53,803 nucleotides of DNA from the IMG/VR virus record IMGVR_UViG_3300010883_016180, positions 1-53,803 of that record; one strand, given 5' to 3'. Source of the DNA: a virus. The position numbers and the translations under genes are program-made. Within the stretch, counting starts at the first letter, position 1, and every line of letters begins with the position of its first letter. The notes under the pieces were generated by a model that was given only the letters and a program-made list of their open reading frames with translations, searched no databases and was not told the origin of the DNA. Below, piece after piece: positions 20,001 through 27,751 of this stretch.

Positions 20001-21034
20001 ATCATATCGTAGGTCTTTTTAGTAACCCCACGCATTTCAGACATTTTATTCATCAAATCTTGAACAGGAGTTATTGTCTCCTTTGAGTTTTCTCCAAGAT
20101 CTCCAACTGCTGTACTAGCGTCATGCAATTGAGAAGAGATTTTTGCTACGTCTGCTGCTGAAATCTTATTTACAATAGGTACAAGTTGATCTGCTGTTAA
20201 TCCCGCTTTTCCTAATCTTAAAAACGCTTGTTCTAGACCAACTACTCTTGGGTTTACTTCTTCCAGTGGTATATTTAATGCCGCGAGTGCTTTTTTGGCT
20301 TTATATGTCGGTGCTGAAAGAGCTAGCATTGATTGTCTGAAACGAACACCAGCCATTGAAGATTCAAGACCAAGGTTTCTAAACTGAGCCAACATAGCAA
20401 CAGTCTCTTCTAAAGACGCACCTAGAGAAGACCCTGCCGAACCACCATACCGCATTGATGTGGCTAGTCCCTCAATGTTATAAAGAGAGTTCTGAGCAGC
20501 GGTAGTCATAACATCAGTAATTCGTGTAGCGTCTTGTGCAGCAATACTAAATTGCTTCATAGTTGCAGCAACTAAAGTAGTGGATTGGTTCATTGATATG
20601 AAGTTTGCACCAGCGAATTCTAATGCGGTTCCAGAAGTTGCTATAATGTCAGCCATCGACATACCAGCGCGAGCCAATTTCTGCATCCCTTCTGCCGCTT
20701 GGGTTGCTGTAAACAGGGTAGATTGCCCCAACGACCTAGCTTGATCTTCTGCCCCTTTAAGGGAGCCTGTAAGTGGATCTATTCCCCTAATAGAACCCAA
20801 GGTATACATAGCATTTTCAAATTTTGCACCAGCTTCAACAGCAGTTACTCCGAATTTAGCAACAGCAACCCCGGCTAGTGCTGCTGAAGCTGCCATTACA
20901 CTAAAGGCTTTTTTACTTTGTTTAGAAACAGTCGTGGAAAACCTGTTCATGTTTCCAATGGCTTTATCTAGCTTTTTATTAAAATCCCTAGAATTAAGCC
21001 CAATCTCTACATCTATTCTTTCTGCCCATGCCAT
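14003..21034 (-). CDS. Tail tape measure protein
   Basis: The longest gene in the window (2,343 residues). It sets tail length and is ejected during infection. Residues about 45-340 match the TP901-type tape-measure core: VEAGAKFENAM, then SLGQSTLFTATQAAEGMQKLARAGMS, and an SMRYGG/LEETVAMLAQF block. Hydrophobic segments follow at about 435-545. Charged coiled-coil regions lie around 980-1150 and 1450-1560. From about 1810 to 2130 there is a remarkable series of amphipathic units of roughly 20-25 residues, each beginning with a Pro-containing turn such as LPELL, VPDVI or LPDLI. The gene follows the frameshifted chaperones by 12 bases with AGGGA upstream of the ATG. At about 0.15 nm per residue it predicts a tail near 350 nm (inference). 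Confidence 0.95.
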   Translation of the reverse strand: MAWAERIDVEIGLNSRDFNKKLDKAIGNMNRFSTTVSKQSKKAFSVMAASAALAGVAVAKFGVTAVEAGAKFENAMYTLGSIRGIDPLTGSLKGAEDQARSLGQSTLFTATQAAEGMQKLARAGMSMADIIATSGTALEFAGANFISMNQSTTLVAATMKQFSIAAQDATRITDVMTTAAQNSLYNIEGLATSMRYGGSAGSSLGASLEETVAMLAQFRNLGLESSMAGVRFRQSMLALSAPTYKAKKALAALNIPLEEVNPRVVGLEQAFLRLGKAGLTADQLVPIVNKISAADVAKISSQLHDASTAVGDLGENSKETITPVQDLMNKMSEMRGVTKKTYDMIKASTVGQFQILQSAFQELQITLFDALKGGPTGTEEQFASIKHVIQGLKSVVDDLIRAFKISLNEIGKSTGAIFGDVANKLKSNSEVIAATLVKNVLHAMSFAKALYDWISVIATITKLLAVMFASFSIVSMTAAVYGFIKALILLAGTATTASLAFHTLAASLAEAQLALLGPLGIVAALGLFIGAMGGIEIASRAAADKTDLLTQKIVAQKTAYTEFTKVLEEYLNQVSNVEQRVGIKAISDELDVRGELNVSLKTTLDNLRNLTEEQKQAAPEKYFNTQIMAGGKLYDVVLDLVAARKLQETSLDEVVGAENIAALSTERFASSVDKATGDIRFGSTELKSAQISLKDYSDTMEGGTQGVQKFTTEMKDGIKVFKDLGGSSTEIEGASIAFAETLKKQGIAVSNLADDYSGELNPQLMNMRGIEADILAESDKKIENINRYQNANTSLKDALQDVVTKSKEYAELPDPGFLDSVSESESGAKRLLIGEIEEDLKDLQELLNDLGEADIITIPEIPQIDLTAWHDVKGIIGTVTDTDDLDNFISVLNTQLEPSFVNIQSSTAHWIQLNQKWHDALMGMLDIDVTPVSEGIRKVGAEADSAANKLKSLLDKLEKLKDKRIQIIISLQQEVAELIDPSEAGIAEAQQSAKVFKDLQKEEIKVINDLLKLGKVSSKRRVEVYRDGRLAMKLIAAAFNQKMINLAKAKEKEILEIEQDASDKVVDILRNKADRELQISEDKHKKELSGLLEAITQEEKQALESFKKLKSRSSQLFDSIGMPPPKSDWGEAVRKSLRKTGKVTKEQQSLLDAHAKKWSELSEEERENAKALTEVDLAADETAKALRDALTAAGPAKLTEEVQELSEAWKNASIEERAFAEEVAKGVEWSPPNVDDLSIADGSFVVEMPEMNTDEFTAKFGGFVNEATQNHARFVDTINKTGFNEAEYTLNNYVNNFITAQKLLEGKFETKAIAVDSEAYTTANQALNDYVGKHTAAKQTIDARELKSTQLLMSEEGIKQHHQQKAGEATLEHDKRMGEEKVRINRGTTVELNGIIDERIEKLTTSAGQEQAALTQLVDWKDNQFDHLNDIIKAAEDHGIDITAKAAQAKLLIEQQYAAERTAIVGKMYADLGIAETEGGAQFVQGLQDSQDKLIGILKGSGALSVLAGMGIALFVALKKNQTELINSEMDFYEERIKIQLDYNRRKNDIAKMFPDGGADFDKLMEQTERLRTLGEAQAENDKAKMLTDTRFYKLTMKALGAYIKAWKGGIGKIFEGFKFLAKPLEGALSGMIGAAKDKFPKLAGIIGNVKERVGESVGKIAGKFGELGPKIAATLGKISVKGFMVVLGAMVGAAGAAFKGIASAASMVGKAIMKIAEMTNQAISFMTGGFSLNLLDMMQGGANAILEDSENAAARLKELDDELAAGTITQGEYDEARAEGVGTANPEAAATQFVDDAVNKALKFVDAIVTAAPIVVQRLIDKLPELLSAIVAGIPVVLTALLQGIGPVITSVVNMLIALIPELVNVIVTELPNLVTTLIFLITDKLPDIIDALVTGLTSIFDTLFAPLSGENIDDLKAALAEGKISEEEFAKQSQTLFDTLVEAIVAGALKIIEGIGDLVVHLVKAVPGIVQSIVTALPELIEGLLAGANKLIEAVLQALPDLLMFILMALPGLILVLLKGVLDLIVIIAKEVPMLVAKIIEALPDLIEEILAMAVLLIVAIIEAVPQVVLALISTLPALIKALVTLVPDVIQVLIMHLLTAIPTIVAVLITDILFKLPEIVYELIAGIIEGIGGALEGVVESIREVWTLDGEFWEPLRKMWDDVIERIKDALPGGFQDTPDEELTDSQVYFKKMGRFIGDTWNELTSGGDAETETWGDTPGPILAGTDGLAARFQAGDYVIAAQEPLNVASQALELLGRSTHGALRGAVATAITPLVSPIASTDSATRTQNLNIAVIAEGRVLDDIQVRAINSGKAPKMKRKLRAASGVIVGFNRGKYNNY

Positions 21035-21046
21035 GACTAATCCCTA

Positions 21047-21412
21047 TTAAATCTTTAATCCCATGTTTCTAATTCCACTTAATAGGGCAGCATCTTTTTC
21101 TTCTTTACTTTGTTTTGATTTACTTTTGTTTCCAGTGTATTTTTCTTGACCTTTCTTTTTTGCTTTTTTGCCACCCAATCCGATAGAAACGGCATCAAAT
21201 ATTATACCAAGCATATATGACTTATGCGTCATTATAGAAGCTGATGCAAACCGAATATGGTCCCAACTCATATCAAGAACATCATCAAGCGTGTGTCCTG
21301 TGCTTAAAAGAGTTCCGATAACTAGCTCCAAATCATCTACATATTTTTGAGGATTTATTTGTTTAGCACTCTGTTCACCGCTTGGCTTGCTCTTTTCGCC
21401 AAGCGAATAAAC
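21047..21412 (-). CDS. Tail assembly chaperone, frameshift extension (T part)
   Basis: Second part of the G-GT type chaperone. The frame is open well upstream of its first possible start, and the only early starts are rare codons (TTG at 21331) with no ribosome binding site, so it is best read as the -1 extension of the gene upstream. After the slip at 21418-21412 it adds about 121 residues (VYSLGEKSKPSGEQS..., then KYVDDLELVIGTLLSTGHTLDDVL, ending MGLKI), giving a fusion of about 271 residues. The extension contains a lysine-rich linker near its end. In lambda and relatives the minor fused form binds the tape measure while the main form coats it. The position just upstream of the tape measure gene fits exactly. 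Confidence 0.75.
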   Translation of the reverse strand, partial: VYSLGEKSKPSGEQSAKQINPQKYVDDLELVIGTLLSTGHTLDDVLDMSWDHIRFASASIMTHKSYMLGIIFDAVSIGLGGKKAKKKGQEKYTGNKSKSKQSKEEKDAALLSGIRNMGLKI

Positions 21413-21861
21413 AAAGGGACAATGGCAGTAACCAACTCCTCTAGTGCAAAGAGGTCAGCACATGCCATATCCCCTGCATCATAAGGTGTACTATTAGCGT
21501 TAGCGACTTCCTTTACTTGTTCTAAACATGCACCGTGTCCTAATGAAAAACATCTGCATATAATTAGTAAAGCTTGATCATCAGTGGCGATAGATATGAT
21601 GTTGTCAACCAAGCTTCCAACTGAACCATCAGCACTAAATTTAAAGTCAGAACCAATATCTTTAATTTTATCAAATTCTCTTAAAATCTTAATTTGATTT
21701 CTGGCACTGACTGAGCAAGCTAATTCATATGAATTACCAAAAATATCTTCAATAACTATGTTCGTCGGAGGAACGAGAGTAGCTAAGAAGTTTTTGATAG
21801 AATTCAGAAGATCTTGTTGTTCTGTTTCTTTTATTTCTGTGTCGAGTATTTCATCAGACAT
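21355..21861 (-). CDS. Tail assembly chaperone (G part)
   Basis: A 168-residue acidic helical protein located between the tail tube gene and the tape measure gene, the standard place of the main tail assembly chaperone. It chaperones the tape measure until tube protein polymerises. No sequence motif is diagnostic. The call rests on synteny, size, a strong AGGAG ribosome binding site 7 bases before the ATG, and the canonical -1 slip site about 55 bases before its stop, which leads into the frame that follows. A hydrophobic C-terminal helix (VTAIVPLFIRLAKRASQAVN) is replaced in the fusion form. Confidence 0.75.
   Translation of the reverse strand: MSDEILDTEIKETEQQDLLNSIKNFLATLVPPTNIVIEDIFGNSYELACSVSARNQIKILREFDKIKDIGSDFKFSADGSVGSLVDNIISIATDDQALLIICRCFSLGHGACLEQVKEVANANSTPYDAGDMACADLFALEELVTAIVPLFIRLAKRASQAVNRVLNK
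21379..21418 (-). promoter_or_regulatory. Programmed -1 ribosomal frameshift signal
   Basis: On the minus strand the heptamer C CCT TTG (21418-21412) fits the X XXY YYZ rule in the zero frame (Val-Pro-Leu codons). It is followed by a 6-base spacer, TTTATT, and a perfect 8-bp stem, CGCTTGGC/GCCAAGCG (21405-21398 with 21386-21379), with an 11-base loop. The zero-frame stop is at 21357-21355. The layout matches known tail-chaperone frameshift sites. Confidence 0.75.
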
Positions 21862-21920
21862 ATTGAACTCCTACCTCATCGGGTATTTGTGGAATTAATA
21901 ATCTAAGTATTTAGATTAAA

Positions 21921-22532
21921 TCAAGGTGCATACCATCTATTAAAACGAATAAGCTGTTCATCAGTTCCTAAAGCTTCTCCACCCCATTCATATTCAGATC
22001 TAACTACTTTAAAACCGAATTCAAATGAATGTTCATCAGCACCGAAAGGTATACTGAAACCGGATTCAGATTGGACTTTCCAGCAAAACAGGGTGAGAGT
22101 ATCGCCTGTCGTTGCCATCTGGTGTTGAACAACCATAGCAACTACGTCGTTTAGTGCATTACCACCGAAAGCAAAAGTATCGGTAGAACCAGCAGTACCA
22201 GTTCCAGCGGTTGCCCCTGCTCCAAGCGCACTGGAAAAATTATCAAAATCCCATTGAATTGATGAAAACTTAACTGTGGCACCTTGAGCTTGACAGAAAG
22301 AATAATTGATTAGTTTAGGATTTCCTTGGGTGATGTCCTTTTTTTCTGAGGATAGTTCTACCGTAACCCCATCTTCTCCAATCCAACCTACATCGTTGCT
22401 TGCGATTGTGTTTGGTGTAGCCATTGGAGTTGTTGACCAATCTGCGTCATATCCATCAACAATCTTACTCATGAAAACTCTGGCAGGTCCAAAACTAACG
22501 TTGGATGCCTTTCCACTTGGTATATTTAACAT
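21921..22532 (-). CDS. Major tail (tube) protein
   Basis: A 203-residue beta-rich protein that should form the tail tube. The N-terminal MLNIPSGKASNVSFGPARVF, the VGWIGEDGVTVELSSEKKD strand pair, the ITQGNPKLINY segment and a central W-containing strand are the pattern seen in siphophage tube proteins. It lies immediately upstream of the two chaperone frames and the tape measure, the normal order for tail genes. AGGAG lies about 8 bases upstream of the ATG. An Ala/Gly/Thr loop (GAGATAGTGTAGSTDT) near 105-120 is probably surface exposed. I saw no C-terminal Ig-like domain. Confidence 0.75.
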   Translation of the reverse strand: MLNIPSGKASNVSFGPARVFMSKIVDGYDADWSTTPMATPNTIASNDVGWIGEDGVTVELSSEKKDITQGNPKLINYSFCQAQGATVKFSSIQWDFDNFSSALGAGATAGTGTAGSTDTFAFGGNALNDVVAMVVQHQMATTGDTLTLFCWKVQSESGFSIPFGADEHSFEFGFKVVRSEYEWGGEALGTDEQLIRFNRWYAP

Positions 22533-22587
22533 CTAATTATCTCCTAAGTTCAATAGTATAATATGCTAATTTTTTAAATTTGTCCAT

Positions 22588-22932
22588 CTATATGTTGTCG
22601 CCATTATCAGTATATCTTACTTCATTGATATGTGAACATCCTCTACATACAATTTTTAGATAACCATCAATTCCTGGTTTCCACCAAGCAAAAAAATCTC
22701 TATAACGAACTCTTAGCTCATCTTTTTCCTTATCATATATACCTAGTCGTGATCCACATTTTTCACAACCCCAAATCTTATCTTGTCTTGTAATATGTTT
22801 ATTTTCTATAAAAGAATTTAATCCTGTTGTGTTTTTTAATTCTTTCTCTATTTTCTTCATCGAAGTTTCTACATTTTGTAGTCGAGAAAGAATATCTTGA
22901 TTGATTTTTTTTATTTGATTTGTATCGTTCAT
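22588..22932 (-). CDS. Zinc-ribbon protein with coiled-coil N-terminus
   Basis: A 114-residue protein from the ATG at 22932, two bases after the stop of the upstream LamG-like gene; a longer frame to 22998 would overlap that gene. Residues 5-40 form a likely coiled coil (INQDILSRLQNVETSMKKIEKE). Residues about 56-105 form a zinc ribbon with WGCEKCGSRL and, after an aromatic loop (RDFFAWWKPG), IVCRGCSHINEV. This CxxC...CxxC-N arrangement resembles the Com translational regulator of phage Mu, though Com is shorter and lacks the coiled coil. The role could be regulatory or structural; it is encoded inside the tail operon. The ribosome binding site is poor, suggesting translational coupling. Confidence 0.6.
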   Translation of the reverse strand: MNDTNQIKKINQDILSRLQNVETSMKKIEKELKNTTGLNSFIENKHITRQDKIWGCEKCGSRLGIYDKEKDELRVRYRDFFAWWKPGIDGYLKIVCRGCSHINEVRYTDNGDNI

Positions 22933-22934
22933 TT

Positions 22935-24230
22935 TTATAAAAGTGGCGCATAAGAGCGGTAAGGATGAGTAGTAGGAAGTTGTGCAGATAATCTCCATTT
23001 ATGTGTAAGATAACCTTCTATTTTTTGTCTGTCGTCAGTAGTCAAAATTCCGTCATAGACAATAATTTCACCTATTTTACCTTCTTTAAATTGAACGTCT
23101 AGAACATTTGCATTTGCGACACCATTTACAGCAGTTGTGGGACCAGCTTCTACCCCGTTTAAATAGAAATTTGATCCACTGACAAGTTCAATAAGTTGAA
23201 TAGAATTTGCGCGATTAATTGATGTGCTAGTATCTGTTGTACTGGTTTGATATTCAACGGCATTGGCTGTTGTTAAAGCAAGCTCATAATTTGTTCCTTT
23301 TGTCACAATAAGTCTTTCTGCTGGAACCCCCATCGTTGGTGCTACTACAATAGCAAATAGGGTAATACCGCTAGTTATATCTAAAGATGCTGTATCGCTA
23401 GCAGACAGAATATGATTCGTTGCAGTAAAAGATACAATTGGGAGATTTGCTATATATGTTTGAATATATTTTGGTTTATCGGCTGGTGTTGCTTGTGATA
23501 AATTATTTGCATTACCACTTTGATCTGCCCATGCAGAAATGTCCCCACCCGACTCAGTTATACCAACATCTGATTTCCACCAAGCAGCTAAAGTAGTAGC
23601 TGAGTTATTAGGCAACCAAGCTACAGCGTCTTTTCCGTCTTCCTGATATTTAATAATTGTAAAATTATCCACATAGCTAGTCCCACTGTTTGCATGAATT
23701 CCTGGGAATCCAGATGATAGCAAGGAACTAGAAGAGTCTCCATAAGTACAATAAATAGTATTATCTACTGAAAATTGAAGGGTTACTGGATTGGTTCCAT
23801 AACATTTAAACTCCATCCCATGCTTCATTCCTTTACCAATTACATCGGAAGGAACATTTGCTTCACTTAAAATAGTTTCAGTGTTTTGGTATCGTTTTAC
23901 AATACTTATTTTTCCTGTTTCTATATTAAACTTTCCTATATAAGCATCATAAGCCATGGGTATATTAGCAATGAAATTGCTAGCCCTAGCGATTAGCCCT
24001 AATTCACCCATAGCAAGTGGATGAAGACCACTTCCCATGCCCCACCCATAATTAATCATAACTGAATAATGATTTTCAACGAATGGTACGGTGGTTCCTG
24101 GGATTTGTGTAAGATAATCTTCTGTTGTTGCTGATAAACCAGAAGTTACTACTAAAACCTTTCCATTAAGAACGCCTGTCGGATCGTCAATTGAAGCCCA
24201 TCCAGACGTTCCTTTCCAATTACTCTTCAT
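22935..24230 (-). CDS. LamG/lectin-like virion protein, short paralogue
   Basis: A 431-residue protein paralogous to the larger one encoded just upstream: both start with NW.G.SGW...DDPTGVLNG and end with a VEGYL/IEGYL-HKW-L...LP-THPY motif. Residues about 1-190 form a beta-sandwich-like domain. Residues 210-431 resemble a LamG/concanavalin-like jelly-roll, opening WWKSDVGI and closing with EIIVYDGILTTDDRQKIEGY. This C-terminal motif is common in secreted jelly-roll proteins and in phage virion proteins. A carbohydrate-binding decoration or fibre is the likely role. GGAG lies 7 bases before the ATG, and the gap to the upstream gene is 2 bases. Confidence 0.6.
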   Translation of the reverse strand: MKSNWKGTSGWASIDDPTGVLNGKVLVVTSGLSATTEDYLTQIPGTTVPFVENHYSVMINYGWGMGSGLHPLAMGELGLIARASNFIANIPMAYDAYIGKFNIETGKISIVKRYQNTETILSEANVPSDVIGKGMKHGMEFKCYGTNPVTLQFSVDNTIYCTYGDSSSSLLSSGFPGIHANSGTSYVDNFTIIKYQEDGKDAVAWLPNNSATTLAAWWKSDVGITESGGDISAWADQSGNANNLSQATPADKPKYIQTYIANLPIVSFTATNHILSASDTASLDITSGITLFAIVVAPTMGVPAERLIVTKGTNYELALTTANAVEYQTSTTDTSTSINRANSIQLIELVSGSNFYLNGVEAGPTTAVNGVANANVLDVQFKEGKIGEIIVYDGILTTDDRQKIEGYLTHKWRLSAQLPTTHPYRSYAPLL

Positions 24231-24232
24231 TT

Positions 24233-27200
24233 TTAATCTCCGACTTTAGGTGTTTGTGATGAATAAGGATGTGTTGAAGGAAGAACAGCATTAAGACCCC
24301 ACTTGTGGGCGAGATAACCCTCTACCTTCTGTCTTTCTCCTGTAGAAAGTTCTCCCTTATAAACCAGAATTTCACCAAGTCCACCTAATAAAGTAGTAGA
24401 AAGAGTAGCGTCTTTAGTTGCACCGATAGAAAGTATATAACTGTTATCCGCAGTTGTACTGATGCCAGTTAGTGATTGGCTAGAAGTTCCATTTATATAG
24501 ATTCCATCATTTGTAATGACTTCTGCCAAAAATAGTGCTTTTGTCCCAAATTTAACAGTTGAAGGAGATCCGTATTCTGCATCTGCATTAACAAAACGAA
24601 GTTGATTTTCTTTGACAAGTATTCCATAACTGTTTGATTTTTGTAATACTATTTGTTCATCACCTCCAACCAATTGAATATTTGAATACATAATTGCAAA
24701 TATAGATGCACCAGAAGAATCTAGGTCTAGAGTAGAAGAAGCAGCAACCTTTAATAGAGAAGGAAAAGCACCACCACCACCTGGACCTATTTGTGCAACA
24801 GAGAATGTTTGATATTGTGCGTTCCATATTTCGCTTGATGTTGTATCTTTTAGGCTACCGTTAATTTGGAATAAAAAATCAGCGGGAGTTCGTTCATTTC
24901 CGATGCTGAAACTTTCTTCTAGGTTTCTATTTTTTCCATCTTTCTCTACTGTTCTCCAAAAATGAATTAAATTACCGGAATCACTATGGGTAGCTGGATC
25001 AAGCACACTACCAGTATTGTACAATTCAGTAACAGCGGGAGCATCTAATACTGCATCAAATACAACAATAGAATAAATATTATGTCGTATTTCTTTTGAT
25101 ATACTAAGTTTGCTATCAGAAAAGAAGATGAATTCAGTTACTGATCCCAAAGCATAATTAACAGCTAGTGCTGGATTGTTTATAGTTGTGCTACTGGTAC
25201 TTTGAACAACACCATCAACATATACTGCAACTGCTGTATCTAAGGATGCTGCAACTCCATCCCAAGTTATTACAACATGATGCCACCCTGGTGAAGTAAA
25301 AGCATTATCGTCATATTCTAATTGGCAGTAAATATCTCCTGGTGTTGCGGTATAGCTATCGCTTCTTGCATAAACTCTAAGTTCTGGGTGTGATGGCCCA
25401 TTTTGATCTGTTTCAACATAGAAAATATCTGTTCCACTTTCATTTTGAGCAGTAAATAAACGTTTATTTTCTAATGTTCCACTTTCTATTTTTATCCAGA
25501 AAGCTATTGTTATAGCAGTTCCTTCTGCTATTAAGCTGGTTCCATCAGTAAAAGATAAATATCTGTAACTTCCAACAGGTGCAGCAGCAGCGGGTTGACC
25601 CCAATACAATGATCCTTGTCCTCCTGTGGGTGCATCTTTTTCAAACAATGGAATATAATTTCCACCAAAATAGTAGCTGCTTCCTGTTCCTTGTTGTGGA
25701 GAGGAACCTTCTGTCGGCACTTCCCTCATAAAAGTCCACCAGTCAGGTGCTTGTAAGTTTGATGTTCCTTTTAAATCGGGGAACAAAACAGCATTTTTTC
25801 TTTTTCTTGGTCCTCCAAATGTTTCTTCAAATTTCCACCAATCTGTTAAATTGGCATATGCACTATGTAGAGATAAATCTAAATAATTTCCAGAGTTATA
25901 TAATTCTGTTACTTCGGTGCCTGTTAATACTTGGTTCCAAAAACTTACATCAGCTATGAATCCATTATCAATTCCATACCCACCTGTACTATCGCCATCT
26001 ACCGCATTTACTAAAAAATGAGTACCAGGAGCTTGAAGACCTACAGGAGAACCACCACCAGGATTTCGGTCATTTTGGCTACTAAATGTTATTGGAACTC
26101 CATTAAGATATACTTTTAAATTTAAATCATTAACTAGATTTGACTGTGTTCCAGTATAAGTAAATGTCAGATTAGCCCATGTATTTAGAATACCTGTAGT
26201 AGTAATTCCGGTATAAAAAGCATCATTTTGAGAGCTTGTAGTGGTACAATCAGCATGTATATACATTTGAAGAGAAGAAATTTTGCACCAAAACACCTTG
26301 TCCCATGAAGCACTATCTAAAAATGAAAACAAATCTTGTGTGCTTGTCGAAGATGTTAAATAAACCCACATGCTTACAGTAAAAGGTGTTGTATTGTTCA
26401 TAGTCTTAGCGACATAAAAACCTTGATTTGTTCCAGCCCCAGAATTGGCTGGACCTGTAAAGAAAGAAGAGGTTCTTTGATCTCCTACTTGGTGTTCCCA
26501 ATTTCCTCCTTCTAAATTATTCTTCCATTCTTCTACATAAGTAGGACGTTGATATACCGAGGTTGATCCATCGTTTGAATTTCCAGAAATATCATCCCAA
26601 TCTGATATGCGTTTCTTGCTTTCTGCGTCTAGTACAACAGTTTTATTGCTGTCGCTTAACCATAGACTAAGATTTAATCCAAGCAGAGCAGGGGTCCATT
26701 CTGAAGGGCTTTTAGCGTCAACCGTATATCTAATAACAGAAAATGAATCTATATATAATGTTCCTCTTTGAACTAAAATTCCTGGGAATCCAGAAGTTAT
26801 TTGACTTGTTCCTATATCTGCATGAGTAAGAATAACATTTCCATCTATTTCTAATTCAAGCGTAGTTGTGTTGGTTCCAAAGGTTCTGAATTTTATTTCA
26901 TGTAATTTAGATCTAGTTATTACTGGTGAGTTAGATGTCATTTTAGCTACGCTAAGAAACTCCCACTCCACACTGTTGAATTTTGCTATCGTAATGGTTC
27001 CTCTTTGAATATCGAATCCAGCAGCATAACAGTGTACTAAGTTGCTTCCAGAGTATGATGCCCTCGATAACAAATAAAATAAACCTGATTGAAATTGCCA
27101 ATCATCTTGAAAAGCATAATTAGTAGTTATTTCATAATGATCAATATCAAAGGCTGTTGATGTTGATATTTCTTGCGTCAGAATTTCAAAAGATGGTGTT

Positions 27201-27298
27201 TCAAGACCACCTTCTGCAATAAGGCAACGCCCGTTTAAAACGCCTGTTGGGTCATCGGTTGTTTTCCAACCACTTAATCCAGCCCAATTAGAAAACAT
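24233..27298 (-). CDS. LamG/lectin-like virion protein, long paralogue
   Basis: A 1,021-residue multi-domain protein. The N-terminal 200 residues and C-terminal 200 residues match the shorter neighbour, and the middle holds two further LamG-like jelly-rolls: one near 290-480 (TPFTVSMWVYLTSSTS, then VTELYNSGNYLDL) and one near 570-760 (TAITIAFWIKIESG, then GWHHVVITWDG, then VYVDGV, then ELYNTGSVLD). The GWHHV and YVDG strands are classic LamG features. The gene seems to be the parent form into which two domains were inserted, or the short copy lost them. It lies second in the operon after a membrane-anchored protein, with AGGAG before the ATG. A glycan-binding virion role is inferred. Confidence 0.65.
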   Translation of the reverse strand: MFSNWAGLSGWKTTDDPTGVLNGRCLIAEGGLETPSFEILTQEISTSTAFDIDHYEITTNYAFQDDWQFQSGLFYLLSRASYSGSNLVHCYAAGFDIQRGTITIAKFNSVEWEFLSVAKMTSNSPVITRSKLHEIKFRTFGTNTTTLELEIDGNVILTHADIGTSQITSGFPGILVQRGTLYIDSFSVIRYTVDAKSPSEWTPALLGLNLSLWLSDSNKTVVLDAESKKRISDWDDISGNSNDGSTSVYQRPTYVEEWKNNLEGGNWEHQVGDQRTSSFFTGPANSGAGTNQGFYVAKTMNNTTPFTVSMWVYLTSSTSTQDLFSFLDSASWDKVFWCKISSLQMYIHADCTTTSSQNDAFYTGITTTGILNTWANLTFTYTGTQSNLVNDLNLKVYLNGVPITFSSQNDRNPGGGSPVGLQAPGTHFLVNAVDGDSTGGYGIDNGFIADVSFWNQVLTGTEVTELYNSGNYLDLSLHSAYANLTDWWKFEETFGGPRKRKNAVLFPDLKGTSNLQAPDWWTFMREVPTEGSSPQQGTGSSYYFGGNYIPLFEKDAPTGGQGSLYWGQPAAAAPVGSYRYLSFTDGTSLIAEGTAITIAFWIKIESGTLENKRLFTAQNESGTDIFYVETDQNGPSHPELRVYARSDSYTATPGDIYCQLEYDDNAFTSPGWHHVVITWDGVAASLDTAVAVYVDGVVQSTSSTTINNPALAVNYALGSVTEFIFFSDSKLSISKEIRHNIYSIVVFDAVLDAPAVTELYNTGSVLDPATHSDSGNLIHFWRTVEKDGKNRNLEESFSIGNERTPADFLFQINGSLKDTTSSEIWNAQYQTFSVAQIGPGGGGAFPSLLKVAASSTLDLDSSGASIFAIMYSNIQLVGGDEQIVLQKSNSYGILVKENQLRFVNADAEYGSPSTVKFGTKALFLAEVITNDGIYINGTSSQSLTGISTTADNSYILSIGATKDATLSTTLLGGLGEILVYKGELSTGERQKVEGYLAHKWGLNAVLPSTHPYSSQTPKVGD

Positions 27299-27307
27299 AG
27301 ATACTCC

Positions 27308-27751
27308 TTATTGACCGCTTTTAGCTGTAGTAAGTATTCTATTAAATCTGTCGAAGCACTTATTATACTCATCTGTTGATTCTTGGGTTATTTTACAGTG
27401 TTCTGTAACTATAGTTATGAATTTCAAAGAATTATTCATATTGCTTATACCAGAACAATCTACTGCTGATGTTTTAGAATCAATACCCCTTTGTTGCATA
27501 CGACAAAACAATTCTCGACATAATAGGTCGGAATTCTGTTCAATATAGTCTTTACTGCATGGAATTTTAACCAAATCAATGTCTGCTAATTTTTCTCCAA
27601 CTTTTGATCCTGTTACTACAACAGGTACTGGATCTGTATCTTTGTTTAACACTTTCCATGTTATGCCAATACCCGTACCACCACCGACAACAAGACCAAT
27701 AACTAACAAGATCCATTCCATTCTCTCTACCGTCCCTATTGAAAGTTTCAT
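27308..27751 (-). CDS. Small membrane-anchored cysteine-rich protein
   Basis: A 147-residue protein with one N-terminal hydrophobic segment (WILLVIGLVVGGGTGIGITW, residues about 13-32) and a hydrophilic remainder holding seven cysteines, which suggests an exported, disulphide-linked domain. The start at 27751 and the ATG at 27721 (MEWILL) are both possible. The latter begins right before the membrane segment and has a GAGAGA run next to it. It is the first gene of the long minus-strand tail operon. Size and topology would suit a spanin-like or lysis-accessory protein, but no family motif was recognised. Confidence 0.55.
   Translation of the reverse strand: MKLSIGTVERMEWILLVIGLVVGGGTGIGITWKVLNKDTDPVPVVVTGSKVGEKLADIDLVKIPCSKDYIEQNSDLLCRELFCRMQQRGIDSKTSAVDCSGISNMNNSLKFITIVTEHCKITQESTDEYNKCFDRFNRILTTAKSGQ

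Noticed and set aside
21355-21367. CTAAACAAATAA at the chaperone stop as the slippery site
   Set aside because: It does not satisfy X XXY YYZ in the zero frame and has no downstream stem; CCCTTTG upstream does both.
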